Positions 45,554-56,502 of a stretch of 64,000 nucleotides of DNA are shown here, piece after piece. A model generated the notes under the pieces. It was not told the DNA's origin, made no database searches, and worked only from the letters and a program-made list of their open reading frames with translations. The translations under genes were made by a program, and so were the position numbers. Position 1 is the first letter of the stretch. Each line of letters opens with the position of its first letter. The stretch lies in NCBI RefSeq assembly GCF_014298075.1, contig NZ_CP060418.1, positions 434,001 through 498,000 on the forward strand, read 5' to 3'. This DNA comes from Enterobacter sp. JUb54 (GTDB lineage Bacteria; Pseudomonadota; Gammaproteobacteria; Enterobacterales; Enterobacteriaceae).

Positions 45554-47143
45554 TTACACTTCGTAATCAGTCTCATCATCTGGCGGCGGTGGTGGGATAA
45601 TCTGCACCTTCTGGACCCGATGACTCTCGACCTGCAACGTCCGGACAATATACTCACCGACCTTGACCTCTTCGCCCGCTTCAGGGACATGCTGCAGATA
45701 TTCCATCAACAGGCCGGCGATGGTGTGGTATTCGCGCTTCTCATCCAGCGGTAGGGGGATGAACTGCACGAGGTCGTCCAGCGGCATATGCCCGTTGGCC
45801 GTCCAGCTGCCGTCAGGGTTTTTGACAATGTCGTGGCGCGCATCAATCTCTTCCACTTCATTAGGCAAATTGCCGGCAATGGTTTCCATCACATCGCTCA
45901 ATGTGACCAGCCCTTCGACGGAACCAAACTCGTCGGCCACGAAAGCAAAGTGAGTGCGTGCATGACGAAACTGTTCCAGCGCAGGCAGAAGCGGGAGCGT
46001 TTCCGGGAACACCAGCGGCTGACGGAGCAGCACGCGCAGGTCGAGGGGCTCCTGGCGCAGCGACTGTTGCAGCAGGTCAACAATGTGGACCACGCCGAGC
46101 AAATCTTCTTCATTCTCGCCACCGGTCACAACCAGACGGGTGTGCTGATTTTTCTCCAGCAGCTCGCGAATTTCCTCTTCCGGCGCGCTCAGGTCGACAT
46201 GTTCAATATCGTGGCGTGAGGTCATGATACTGCTGACGGTGCGCTGGTTGAGGTTTAACACCCGCTCAATCATCCGACGTTCCTGGGGATTAAAAAGCGG
46301 ATGATCTTGCTCGCTGACCATCAGTGCAGCAGTGTCGCTGCCGGGGTCGGTATTTTCCCTGTGCCCGCTAAGCAGCGTCATGACCGCCGCCGTGGTCCGC
46401 TGGCGCAGCGTCAGGTTCGCAGAGAGAAAACGACGGCGGTTGAAAAGCGCCAGCTGGTTAAGTGATTCGATAATGACGGAGAAACCAATGGCGGCATACA
46501 GATAGCCTTTGGGGATCGGGAAGCCAAATCCTTCAGCGATCAGGCTGAAACCAATCATCAGCAAGAAGCTAAGACATAAAATGACGATGGTCGGGTGGCT
46601 GTTAACAAAGCGCGTCAATGACTTGCTGGCAAGCAGCATCAGACTCATGGCGATAATCACCGCGGCCATCATCACCGCCAGATGATCCACCATCCCGACG
46701 GCGGTGATCACCGAGTCGAGGGAGAAGATGGCATCGAGCACCACAATTTGCGCGACGACGCCCCAGAACCTTGCCCCTTTGCGCTGAACAGGGTTATCGC
46801 TGTCTTTGCCTTCCAGGCGTTCATTAAGCTCTACCGTGGCTTTAAACAGCAGGAATAGTCCGCCAAACAGCATAATCAGATCGCGGGCGCTAAAGCTGAG
46901 GTCATGGTAGGTGAACAGCGGTTTTGTCAGGGTCACCAGCCAGGATATCGAGGCGAGCAACAGCAAGCGCATCACCATCGCCAGCAGCAGGCCGATAACA
47001 CGAGCACGGTCACGCTGTGCCGGAGGAAGTTTTTCGGCGAGGATGGCGATAAAAACCAGATTATCAATACCGAGAACCAGCTCAATAACCACTAACGTTA
47101 CGAGACCGGCCCATATAGAGGGGTCGGCAATCCATTCGATCAT
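45554..47143 (-). CDS. yegH: TerC/CBS/CorC-domain inner-membrane protein YegH
   Basis: 529 aa. N-terminal TerC-family membrane domain (about 1-235; '[20 protein letters not shown]' with its characteristic Asp), two CBS domains (about 300-420; '[20 protein letters not shown]'), and a C-terminal CorC_HlyC transporter-associated domain ('[19 protein letters not shown]', '[13 protein letters not shown]'). Suspected metal-ion homeostasis role; not experimentally settled. Marks the left border of the capsule locus. Confidence 0.94.
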   Translation of the reverse strand: MIEWIADPSIWAGLVTLVVIELVLGIDNLVFIAILAEKLPPAQRDRARVIGLLLAMVMRLLLLASISWLVTLTKPLFTYHDLSFSARDLIMLFGGLFLLFKATVELNERLEGKDSDNPVQRKGARFWGVVAQIVVLDAIFSLDSVITAVGMVDHLAVMMAAVIIAMSLMLLASKSLTRFVNSHPTIVILCLSFLLMIGFSLIAEGFGFPIPKGYLYAAIGFSVIIESLNQLALFNRRRFLSANLTLRQRTTAAVMTLLSGHRENTDPGSDTAALMVSEQDHPLFNPQERRMIERVLNLNQRTVSSIMTSRHDIEHVDLSAPEEEIRELLEKNQHTRLVVTGGENEEDLLGVVHIVDLLQQSLRQEPLDLRVLLRQPLVFPETLPLLPALEQFRHARTHFAFVADEFGSVEGLVTLSDVMETIAGNLPNEVEEIDARHDIVKNPDGSWTANGHMPLDDLVQFIPLPLDEKREYHTIAGLLMEYLQHVPEAGEEVKVGEYIVRTLQVESHRVQKVQIIPPPPPDDETDYEV

Positions 47144-48024
47144 TCGTTAAAACCTATACAACTTAAGAGTGCCATTTATCGATCATGGATAAGCTCTTGC
47201 TAAATTGCAATATATTCCCACGGACCCTGGTCGTTACGACGATGAGTAAGACGGAGATAATGCGTCATCTCGAAATATTTTAGTGAGCAAAAAATAAACC
47301 AATGGTTTATTTTTTATGCGTATAAGCTTAATTATAAATAGATTACGGGTGGCTGACTCGGTAATTATTTCCATATTATGAGGCGTAGTCGAAATGTATG
47401 ACGGCTAATGCCATGGATGCAGTTTATCGACCAGAAGGGCGAAAAAAGGGAGTGATCGGCAGGTGACCTGAATGGTTAATGATTGGTTTTTAGGTTTTCC
47501 AGCTACCTTATTCGGTAGTTGTTGAAGTATTTGGTTAATTTAAATTAATTGTTTAGATATGAATAGGGTTAAGGGGTGGGAAGAACAGAGGGAACTGACG
47601 CTTGTCGCTGGTCACGGGTGATGACGATGCTGCACTGGTCCTGCACTGAGCGTTGAGAGAAGTTGATAGTGAATTATCTTCCACTATTCATCGTGTTATA
47701 CCTGGTTTTCGATGGTTTCCTCACTTCTTCGATAAGTTATTCTGATGTAATACGCCTGACATTTCACGGAATTCCTCTATATCTGGCCCATAAACCGCGA
47801 GAGAAACTGAGGCGACGATCTAAGGGCGTCTTAGGTATGAGAATTTTCTCAAAGCGACCTGTCGGTCCTTATACTTTGAGTGTATTCTCTCATTAAACAT
47901 GCAGTTTCAGAATTTTGCGGGAAGTCGTGCCAACCGCAAACTGGTAATATCACACATTGATATCGGTAATGCTTGAAAACTCACCGGTATCGAAAGAATT
48001 ATCACTAAATGGGTGGATAAGAGA
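47144..48024. other. Long regulatory intergenic region upstream of galF
   Basis: 881 bp of A/T-rich DNA between yegH and galF. It holds an RcsAB-type palindrome (47838-47851) and a galF promoter region; the rest shows no gene. A 77-codon plus frame at 47663-47896 spans the RcsAB box and is not credible. A 25-bp motif ATGAGGCGTA...GAAnnGTATGAC at 47378-47402 recurs at 48966-48992. Confidence 0.6.
47838..47851. promoter_or_regulatory. RcsAB box upstream of galF
   Basis: Perfect 14-bp palindrome TGAGAATTTTCTCA, matching the RcsAB box pattern (TAAGAATATTCCTA type). TATACT at 47870-47875 is a plausible -10. An identical 14-mer lies upstream of cpsACP. The Rcs phosphorelay with RcsA activates capsule loci in Klebsiella. 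Confidence 0.8.
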
Positions 48025-48915
48025 ATGGCAAGTTTGAAAGCAGTTATTCCAGTAGCCGGATTGGGGATGCATATGTTGCCGGCCACGAAGGCGATCCCGA
48101 AGGAGATGCTGCCCATCGTCGATAAGCCGATGGTTCAGTACATCGTCGACGAGATTGTGGCGGCAGGTATCAAGGAGATTGTGCTGGTTACCCATTCTTC
48201 TAAAAATGCTGTGGAAAACCATTTCGACACTTCCTACGAGCTGGAAGCGCTGCTCGAGCAGCGTGTCAAACGTCAGCTGTTGGCTGAAGTACAGGCTATC
48301 TGCCCGCCGGGCGTTACTATCATGAACGTACGTCAGGCGCAACCGCTTGGCCTGGGGCACTCGATCCTGTGCGCCCGCCCGATTGTCGGTGATAACCCAT
48401 TTGTTGTCGTGCTGCCGGATATTGTGCTGGACGATGCCAGCGCCGATCCGCTGCGCTATAACCTTGCTGCGATGGTTGCTCGCTTTAACGAAACCGGACG
48501 TAGCCAGGTGCTGGCAAAGAGAATGGAAGGCGACCTGTCAGAGTATTCGGTTATCCAGACCAAAGATCCGTTGAATGTAGAAGGGCAAATCGGTCGTATT
48601 GTCGAGTTTATCGAGAAGCCGGACGAGCCTCAGAGCCTCGATTCCGATCTGATGGCCGTTGGGCGCTATGTGCTGTCTGCTGATGTGTGGCCAGAGCTGG
48701 AGAAAATGGAGCCAGGAGCCTGGGGACGTATCCAGTTAACTGACGCGATTGCTGAGCTGGCTAAAAAGCAGGCTGTCGATGCCATGCTGATGACCGGCGA
48801 AAGCTATGACTGCGGTAAAAAAATGGGCTATATGCAGGCTTTCGTCAATTACGGACTGCGTAACCATAAAGAAGGCAATAAATTCCGCGAGAGCATCAAG
48901 AAGCTATTAGCGTAA
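48025..48915 (+). CDS. galF: GalF, UTP-glucose-1-phosphate uridylyltransferase-like subunit
   Basis: 296 aa GalU paralogue, first conserved gene of the Klebsiella capsule locus. Nucleotidyltransferase fold with '[20 protein letters not shown]'; GalU has GLGTRMLP at this place, and the loss of the Thr-Arg pair agrees with the weak or absent activity of GalF alone. GalF is thought to modulate GalU and raise UDP-glucose supply for capsule. ATG at 48025 gives the family N-terminus ([12 protein letters not shown]); a GTG four codons upstream is rejected. Confidence 0.97.
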   Translation: MASLKAVIPVAGLGMHMLPATKAIPKEMLPIVDKPMVQYIVDEIVAAGIKEIVLVTHSSKNAVENHFDTSYELEALLEQRVKRQLLAEVQAICPPGVTIMNVRQAQPLGLGHSILCARPIVGDNPFVVVLPDIVLDDASADPLRYNLAAMVARFNETGRSQVLAKRMEGDLSEYSVIQTKDPLNVEGQIGRIVEFIEKPDEPQSLDSDLMAVGRYVLSADVWPELEKMEPGAWGRIQLTDAIAELAKKQAVDAMLMTGESYDCGKKMGYMQAFVNYGLRNHKEGNKFRESIKKLLA

Positions 48916-49032
48916 ATAGCATAATGACATTTGCGAAAGTATGAAAATCTAGAGTTTACAGAAGTATGAGGCGTATAGATTGAACGTATGACATGCTTCT
49001 GTAAACAGGGTTATCGCTATCAGATTTTAGTA

Positions 49033-49070
49033 ATTCGCTATAAATCATGTGGTTATGATTTATAGCGAAT
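49033..49070 (+). terminator. Long perfect hairpin downstream of galF
   Basis: ATTCGCTATAAATCAT (49033-49048) and ATGATTTATAGCGAAT (49055-49070), 16 paired bases and a 6-nt loop. It lies 118 bp after galF. The following GTTATTTC is only moderately U-rich, so terminator or regulatory structure are both possible. Confidence 0.6.
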
Positions 49071-49185
49071 GTTATTTCAGCAGTGCAAAATCAGTTACTT
49101 CAGAGACATCTGGTTGTGCTCTCAGCGTAACCAGGATGCAATGGTCGGAGTAGCACAAGTTTCATGATGACTAATAATCACTTAG

Positions 49186-49199
49186 TGAGAATTTTCTCA
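49186..49199. promoter_or_regulatory. RcsAB box upstream of cpsACP
   Basis: Perfect palindrome TGAGAATTTTCTCA, identical to the copy before galF. It ends 41 bp before a TTGACT -35 candidate. Expected to place cpsACP under RcsAB control. Confidence 0.8.
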
Positions 49200-49378
49200 G
49201 AAAAATAGAAAGACCGTTGGTTGTCATAACAAAATAAAACTTGACTGAGGTCATACTTACGCATTAAACAACGGTAATGCATGCATAAAAATGTGAAGTT
49301 GCCGGATGTGTATGCCCGTACCGGGGTCGTGGATAAAGACGTTTCGGACTGGAGAGATCGTCAAAGGATGAAGAATTA

Positions 49379-50008
49379 ATGAACTGGCAGTGGGTGTCTT
49401 TTTTTGGCGATAGTACCGTGCTGTTACCCAGCGCGGCCGCATTGTTCGTGGTCTTATTTTTGCGCAGACCGTCAAGATTGCTGGCCTGGCAATGGGGATT
49501 GCTGTTTGGTATTACTGGCGCCATTGTTTGTGCATCCAAACTGGCCTTTATGGGCTGGGGGATCGGCATTCGCGAGATTGACTTCACTGGGTTCAGCGGG
49601 CATACCGCACTTTCTAGCGCTTTCTGGCCGATATTCCTGTGGTTACTTTGTGCCCGTGGCACGGTTTCGCTGCGTCGGGCTGCCATTGCGGCGGGCTATG
49701 TCGTCGCAGGTCTGGTAGGGTATTCCCGCTTAGCGATCCATGCACATTCGACATCGGAAGTGATTGCCGGGTTGATGCTGGGTGCATGTGGAAGCGCGCT
49801 GTTCTTGTTGGTTCAACGACGAGCATCAGGTGCCGTTAATACCCAGCTTTCCTGGGGAAGCGTGTTGAGCCTGATTATCGTCCCCATCGTACTCCTGAAT
49901 ACAGGAACTAAAGCACCGACTCAGTCTTTACTGGGAGAGATCGCTGTCAGGCTTGGGCCTCTGGAAAAGCCCTTTACCCGAGCGGAGCTACATCAGCGGG
50001 TATACTGA
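49379..50008 (+). CDS. cpsACP: CpsACP / Orf2, PAP2-family phosphatase
   Basis: 209 aa membrane acid phosphatase, second conserved gene of Klebsiella capsule loci. PAP2 motifs: 'CASKLAFMGWGIGIREIDF' (Lys/Arg region), 'FSGHTALSS' with the catalytic His, and 'YSRLAIHAHSTSEVIAG' with the third-motif His. Several hydrophobic helices. By family it may dephosphorylate undecaprenyl pyrophosphate or a related lipid, but its capsule function is not established. Confidence 0.94.
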   Translation: MNWQWVSFFGDSTVLLPSAAALFVVLFLRRPSRLLAWQWGLLFGITGAIVCASKLAFMGWGIGIREIDFTGFSGHTALSSAFWPIFLWLLCARGTVSLRRAAIAAGYVVAGLVGYSRLAIHAHSTSEVIAGLMLGACGSALFLLVQRRASGAVNTQLSWGSVLSLIIVPIVLLNTGTKAPTQSLLGEIAVRLGPLEKPFTRAELHQRVY

Positions 50009-50960
50009 TCGTTTGTTAACATCGAATGGCATCAGAGAGACTAATAGATTTCAGCGTCACCGTTAAATTTTCATATTGGTGAAATAATTCGTTGGTATGT
50101 CATCCTGAGTAATATTAACGAGAATAGCGATGATGATAATGTGGGTGAGAAGAATCCTAAATAGCTGTATGGGCTTGCATTTTAAAAAATATATAATTTG
50201 TCAAGTGCAATAACCCTGGGATAAGTATTAATTTTTGTAGTTGACTTATGAAAATGGGATTGTTTTTTTTGTTCTGGCTGAGTGTGTTAAAGTCATTAAA
50301 AACAATCTGTTACGAATGCTATCTGGCTTCGTGCTCTTATGGCATTCAGTTCCAACTCAATATCATTGAATAATCTTATTGAATGACAACCACTTGTCGG
50401 ATGAGTCACTTTCTATTGTTTTTATGAGTGAATAAGTGTCATTTACACTCCCATTTTACAGCAGAATCTCGTAAACTTGATGCCGCAAAAATTATAAATA
50501 GTGCTTGATAATTAGGCGCGTAAGCCGCCAGTCAAAAATAGAATAAAGTGAAGTACAGTGCATTGGTAGCTGTTAAGCCAAGGGCGGTAGCGTCTGTAAA
50601 GACATAGCGCATAGCGCCACAGGCTTATCTCCATCTGTTAGAAATTCCTAAATCCTGCTCCAGCAGGTGATTCTCCTGAAGACCTGTATATAATCGGCTA
50701 TCGTTCAGTCGCGGATGGTGCCTAATGCTGTCGGTTGTGCTGGGGAACTGGCATCGGCAGTAGTACATGGCTTTGATGCAATGGAGAGCAGGACTAAATC
50801 TTTTCACCGGTAAGTTACTTCATAAGTTCACAGATGATGAATATTGCATCATCACCGTCGAACTAACATACTACGACTGGCGTCCGAGTGCGCTCTCTAA
50901 ACTCATACTCCCCATTGACTCCCGGCTTGTGGAAAAGGGGCTAAAAATGGATCTTGTACA
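50009..50960. other. cpsACP-wzi regulatory region
   Basis: 952 bp of A/T-rich DNA with the JUMPstart/ops element (50556-50593) and the wzi promoter, giving an untranslated leader of more than 350 nt. A 65-codon frame (50767-50964) that ends inside the wzi start has no recognisable product and is not annotated as a gene. Nothing else recognised. Confidence 0.6.
50556..50593 (+). promoter_or_regulatory. JUMPstart with ops element
   Basis: CAGTGCATTGGTAGCTG (50556-50572) then TTAAGCCAA and GGCGGTAGCGT (50583-50593), the ops sequence that recruits RfaH to paused RNA polymerase and suppresses premature termination across long polysaccharide operons. Placed in the leader of wzi, its standard position in group 1 capsule clusters. 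Confidence 0.95.
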
Positions 50961-52394
50961 ATGATGAAAATCGCGCGTATTGCACTTGCTTTGGGGCTGT
51001 TGACATCGGTGAGTGCGCAGGTTTATGCCTCTGGTCTGGTACTGAATGATAATGAACTTCGTAACGATCTGTCCTGGCTTTCGGACAGGGGCGTTATCCA
51101 GCTTAGCCTTTCTACCTGGCCGTTAAGTCAGGAGGAAATCACTCGCGCGTTAAAAAAAGCTAAACCATCCTACTCTTCCGAGCAGGTTGTGCTAGCGCGT
51201 ATTAATCAACGACTTTCCTCTATAAAGGCTGATTTTCGTGTTAGCGGCTATACCTCTACTGACCAACCGGGAACGCCGCAGGGCTTTGCGCAAAGTCAGC
51301 CTGCGGATAATTCGCTATCGCTAGCCTTTAATAATAGTGGCGACTGGTGGGATGTTCATCTGCAGGGGAATGTGGAAGGCGGAGAGCGAATTAGCAATGG
51401 CTCACGTTTCAATGCTAACGGCGCCTACGGTGCGGTAAAGTTCTGGAACCAGTGGCTGTCGTTTGGCCAGATGCCGCAGTGGTGGGGGCCGGGTTATGAA
51501 GGTAGCCTGATCCGCGGTGATGCAGCGAGACCAATGACCGGGTTCCTGATGCAGCGCGCAGAACAGACGGCACCTGAAACCTGGTGGTTACGCTGGATTG
51601 GCCCCTGGCAGTATCAGATTTCTGCCAGCCAGATGAATCAATATACCGCGGTACCGCATGCCAAGATCATCGGTGGCCGCCTGACCTTCTCCCCGTTCCA
51701 GTCACTGGAACTTGGGGCTTCACGCATTATGCAGTGGGGAGGGGAGGGACGTCCGCAGTCATTCAGTAGTTTCTGGGACGGTTTTACCGGACAGGATAAT
51801 ACCGGTACCGATAATGAACCGGGTAACCAACTGGCCGGTTTCGATTTTAAATTTAAGTTAGAGCCAACTCTGGGCTGGCCGGTAAGTTTCTACGGGCAGA
51901 TGGTCGGCGAGGATGAAGCGGGTGGACTGCCATCGGCCAACATGTTCCTCGGTGGCGTTGAAGGACACCATGGCTGGGGTAAAGATGCGATCAACTGGTA
52001 TGTGGAAGCACACGATACCCGTACTAATATGAGCCGTACGGATTATAGCTATACTCACCACATTTATAGAGATGGTTATTATCAACAGGGATATCCGCTG
52101 GGTGATGCGATGGGGGGAGATGGGCAGTTATTTGCCGGCAAAGTTGAACTGGTGACCGAAGATAATCAGCGCTGGAGTGCCCGTCTGGCCTACGCCAAAG
52201 TGAACCCTGAGGATCAATCTATCAACAAGGCATTCCCGCACTCGGACACTTTGAAGGGAATACAGTTGGGATGGAGCGGAGATGTGTATAAGACCGTGAG
52301 ACTGAATACGTCGTTATGGTATACCAATGCGGACCATAGTGACAGTGATGATGTTGGCGCAAGTGCCGGGATTGAGATTCCATTTAGTTTATAG
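50961..52394 (+). CDS. wzi: Wzi, outer-membrane capsule attachment protein
   Basis: Surface lectin beta-barrel that anchors group 1 capsule to the cell, 477 aa. Signal peptide about 1-24 (ends 'AQVYASG'), then the Wzi fold ('NDNELRNDLSWLSDRGVIQL', 'WNQWLSFGQMPQWWGPGYEG', C-terminal 'ASAGIEIPFSL' ending in an outer-membrane-type aromatic/hydrophobic strand). Adjacent ATGATG allows start at 50961 or 50964. First gene of the capsule operon proper; its allele is used for K-typing. Confidence 0.97.
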   Translation: MMKIARIALALGLLTSVSAQVYASGLVLNDNELRNDLSWLSDRGVIQLSLSTWPLSQEEITRALKKAKPSYSSEQVVLARINQRLSSIKADFRVSGYTSTDQPGTPQGFAQSQPADNSLSLAFNNSGDWWDVHLQGNVEGGERISNGSRFNANGAYGAVKFWNQWLSFGQMPQWWGPGYEGSLIRGDAARPMTGFLMQRAEQTAPETWWLRWIGPWQYQISASQMNQYTAVPHAKIIGGRLTFSPFQSLELGASRIMQWGGEGRPQSFSSFWDGFTGQDNTGTDNEPGNQLAGFDFKFKLEPTLGWPVSFYGQMVGEDEAGGLPSANMFLGGVEGHHGWGKDAINWYVEAHDTRTNMSRTDYSYTHHIYRDGYYQQGYPLGDAMGGDGQLFAGKVELVTEDNQRWSARLAYAKVNPEDQSINKAFPHSDTLKGIQLGWSGDVYKTVRLNTSLWYTNADHSDSDDVGASAGIEIPFSL

Positions 52395-52518
52395 GCTGAA
52401 TGCTGTAGCTAGCGAAGAAAATGATGTAAATTCTGCATTTTTCTAGGTGAAACCATGCGGGAATAAAGTGGTGGAACACAGCTAGCTCAGGAATTAGCAA
52501 ATTTTAGTTTACTGATGA

Positions 52519-53661
<1,143 letters not shown>

Positions 53662-53666
53662 TAATT

Positions 53667-54137
53667 ATGTTTGATTCAATTCTAGTCGTTTGTACCGGTA
53701 ATATTTGTCGCTCTCCTATTGGAGAGCGTTTCTTACGTAAATACCTAGTCGACAAAAAAATAGATTCTGCTGGTACAGGAGCCCTTGTTGATCATGGTGC
53801 AGACGCATCTGCCGTGAGAATTGCATCCAATCATGGCTTGTCGTTAGAAGGACATAAAGCTCAGCAGTTTACTTCTTTACTCGGAAGGCAATATGATTTG
53901 ATTTTAGTGATGGAAAGATCTCATATTGATCAAATTGGTAGAATAGCGCCTGAAGCAAGAGGAAAGACTATGCTTTTTGGACATTGGCTTAATCAACGAG
54001 AGATACCTGATCCATATCGCAAAAGTGATGAAGCATTTTCTTCAGTATATCAATTAATCGAACAGGCCGGTCAACTGTGGGTTGAAAAACTTAGCTTAAA
54101 TAATCAGGGAAACGTGCATGTCATCCGTAAAAAATAA
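53667..54137 (+). CDS. wzb: Wzb, low-molecular-weight protein tyrosine phosphatase
   Basis: Cytoplasmic phosphatase that dephosphorylates Wzc, needed for polymer assembly. P-loop 'VCTGNICRSP' with nucleophile Cys9 and Arg15; general acid Asp in 'IPDPYRKSDEAF'. 156 aa against the usual 147; the extra C-terminal residues arise because the frame runs 20 nt into wzc. That overlap also couples their translation. Confidence 0.96.
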   Translation: MFDSILVVCTGNICRSPIGERFLRKYLVDKKIDSAGTGALVDHGADASAVRIASNHGLSLEGHKAQQFTSLLGRQYDLILVMERSHIDQIGRIAPEARGKTMLFGHWLNQREIPDPYRKSDEAFSSVYQLIEQAGQLWVEKLSLNNQGNVHVIRKK

Positions 54138-56283
54138 ACCTGTAGATAAAGAAATAGAAGACATTGATCTAAGTCGCTTAATTGGTGAGGTTATTGATCA
54201 CCGTAAGCTAATAATATCCATTGTTTCATTGCTTACTCTTTTAGCATTGGTTTACGCGTTATTTGCGACACCTGTGTATCAGGCTGATGCGTTAGTTCAA
54301 GTAGAGCAAAAACAAGGCAACGCTATTTTAAGTAATTTGAGTCAGATGCTGCCTGATGGACAGCCACAATCTGCACCTGAAATCGCCCTGCTAAGATCTA
54401 GAATGATTTTAGGGAAAACCGTTGATGATTTGAATCTTCAATCTATAGCAACACAGCACTATTTCCCTCTTTTTGGCAAAGGTTTTGCTCGTTTAAGTGG
54501 AGAGAAACCTGCGCAAATTTCGATTTCAAGGTTGTATGTAGCTAAAAAAGATGATGAAACTCCGAAGTTAAAACTTAAAGTAGTAGATGCATCTAATTAT
54601 ATTATCTCTTCAGATGATACGGAATTACATGGGAAAGTTGGTCAGTTACTCGATGACAAAGGTATTTCAATTAAGGTTGATAAATTAGATGCTGAAGCAG
54701 GTGTTGTCTTCGATATAGAATATGTATCTAAATTGAAGGCAATAACATCACTGCAAGACGTATTAAATATATCAGATCAGGGTAAGGACACTGGAATACT
54801 CTCTATATCATTGACTGGTAGCGACCCTGATTTAATTAAACAAATTGTTGACAGTATCAGTAATAATTATTTAGCTCAAAACATTTCAAGGCAAGCTGCG
54901 CAAGATGCAAAAAGTTTAGATTTTCTGTCAGAGCAATTACCTAAAGTTCGTGGTGACTTGGATGTTGCAGAGGATAAACTTAATGCTTATAGAAGGCAGA
55001 ATGATTCTGTAGATTTATCTCTTGAAGCAAAGTCTGTACTTGATCAAATAGTCAATGTTGATAATCAGCTAAATGAATTAACTTTTCGTGAATCAGAAAT
55101 TTCACAACTTTTCACGAAGGAGCATCCTACATATAAAGCTTTAATGGAGAAAAGGAAGACTTTACAGGATGAAAAAGGAAAACTAAATAAACGAGTGACG
55201 GCAATGCCGGAAACTCAACAAGAGATTCTTCGATTAAGTAGAGATGTTGAATCTGGTCGTGCTGTTTATATGCAGTTATTGAATCGACAGCAAGAGCTTA
55301 ATATAGCTAAATCGAGTGCAATTGGGAATGTGCGTATAATTGACGATGCAGTCACTCAACCAATCCCAGTCAAGCCCAAAAAAGTCCTGATAGTTCTGGC
55401 TGGAATGATTTTTGGAGCTATGCTCTCAATTGGTATTGTTCTTCTTCGCGTTTTTTTACGCAGAGGGATAGAAAGTCCAGAACAGTTGGAAGAAATTGGA
55501 ATAAATGTTTATGCAAGTATTCCAGTATCGGAAGAATTTGCTAAAAGAACGAATAAAATCAAGAACAGTCGACGGAAAAATAATGCAGAAATTAATCATG
55601 GATTATTGGCAATTGATAATCCAGCTGATTTAGCCATAGAGGCAATTCGTGGTTTAAGAACAAGTCTGCATTTTGCCATGATGGAGTCAAGAAATAACGT
55701 ATTAATGATTTCTGGTGCTAGCCCTAATGCAGGTAAAACCTTTGTAAGTTCTAACTTAGCATCTATTATTTCGCAGACTGGTAAAAAAGTATTATTCGTC
55801 GACACTGATATGCGTAAGGGTTATACCCATAAGCTGTTTAATATGGGAAATGAAAATGGGCTTTCAGATTATTTATCGGGAAAGATAGATTTAAGTAAAG
55901 CCGTTAAAAAAGTATCAGTTACCGGTTTTGATTATATATCTAGAGGCATGGTGCCACCAAATCCTGCAGAGTTATTGATGCATAAACGATTTGATGAGTT
56001 AATCAGTTGGGCGAGTAGTAACTACGATATAGTTATATTAGATACACCACCAATATTAGCTGTCACTGACGCAGCAATAATTGGTAACTACGCTGGAACA
56101 ACATTACTCATTGCGCGTTTTGAACTGAATACAGCAAAAGAAATTGATGTTAGCGTTAAACGATTCGAGCAAAGTGGTGTTGTAGTTAAGGGATGCATAT
56201 TAAACGGAGTAGTTAAGAAAGCAAGTACCTATTATGGCTATGGCTATAGTACTTATGGTTATAGTTATACAGATAAAGAATAA
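54118..56283 (+). CDS. wzc: Wzc, polysaccharide co-polymerase tyrosine autokinase
   Basis: 721 aa inner-membrane kinase controlling chain length and export. Wzz-type domain with TM1 (about 30-50) and TM2 (about 420-445, preceded by Pro-rich 'QPIPVKPKK'), periplasmic coiled coil about 240-390, cytoplasmic BY-kinase domain: Walker A 'ASPNAGKTFVSSN', Walker A-prime 'VLFVDTDMRKG', Walker B 'IVILDTPPIL'. The C-terminal Tyr cluster (STYYGYGYSTYGYSYTDKE) holds eight tyrosines for cyclic phosphorylation, reversed by Wzb. Confidence 0.97.
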   Translation: MSSVKNKPVDKEIEDIDLSRLIGEVIDHRKLIISIVSLLTLLALVYALFATPVYQADALVQVEQKQGNAILSNLSQMLPDGQPQSAPEIALLRSRMILGKTVDDLNLQSIATQHYFPLFGKGFARLSGEKPAQISISRLYVAKKDDETPKLKLKVVDASNYIISSDDTELHGKVGQLLDDKGISIKVDKLDAEAGVVFDIEYVSKLKAITSLQDVLNISDQGKDTGILSISLTGSDPDLIKQIVDSISNNYLAQNISRQAAQDAKSLDFLSEQLPKVRGDLDVAEDKLNAYRRQNDSVDLSLEAKSVLDQIVNVDNQLNELTFRESEISQLFTKEHPTYKALMEKRKTLQDEKGKLNKRVTAMPETQQEILRLSRDVESGRAVYMQLLNRQQELNIAKSSAIGNVRIIDDAVTQPIPVKPKKVLIVLAGMIFGAMLSIGIVLLRVFLRRGIESPEQLEEIGINVYASIPVSEEFAKRTNKIKNSRRKNNAEINHGLLAIDNPADLAIEAIRGLRTSLHFAMMESRNNVLMISGASPNAGKTFVSSNLASIISQTGKKVLFVDTDMRKGYTHKLFNMGNENGLSDYLSGKIDLSKAVKKVSVTGFDYISRGMVPPNPAELLMHKRFDELISWASSNYDIVILDTPPILAVTDAAIIGNYAGTTLLIARFELNTAKEIDVSVKRFEQSGVVVKGCILNGVVKKASTYYGYGYSTYGYSYTDKE

Positions 56284-56289
56284 TGATTG

Positions 56290-56321
56290 GGCGGTGGTAG
56301 TTAGGGACGAGTACCACCGCC
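56290..56321 (+). terminator. Attenuator-like hairpin downstream of wzc
   Basis: Perfect 10-bp stem GGCGGTGGTA (56290-56299) / TACCACCGCC (56312-56321) with a 12-nt loop, 6 bp after the wzc stop. It is GC-rich in AT-rich surroundings. A stem-loop attenuator after wzc is known in the group 1 (E. coli K30) capsule operon, where it limits transcription into serotype genes. Confidence 0.75.
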
Positions 56322-56502
56322 ATTCTGCTAGTAATATTTACTATGTGATATTAAAATGGAATTATGTATATATATACTAAGATTAAATGACAGTGATGAT
56401 AAATTATAAGTGTCTATTTACTAGTCGTAATTATACGATCCTAAAAGAAAAACGTAAGTAATACTCTGTATTTACAATTTTTATCTTACCAGAGTTTCTA
56501 TT

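Larger units (their letters stand above)
48916..49378. other. galF-cpsACP intergenic region with two strong inverted repeats
   Basis: 463 bp without a gene. Contains an 11-bp inverted repeat (48954-48964/48996-49006), a 16-bp perfect hairpin (49033-49070), a second RcsAB box (49186-49199) and a promoter-like TTGACT (49241-49246) with TTAAAC 17 bp on (49264-49269), placing transcription of cpsACP close downstream. Confidence 0.6.

Noticed and set aside
47663-47896. 77-codon frame upstream of galF
   Set aside because: It spans the RcsAB box and the galF promoter, which better explain this DNA.
50767-50964. 65-codon frame as an independent gene
   Set aside because: No ribosome site and no family; kept only as a low-interest leader hypothesis.
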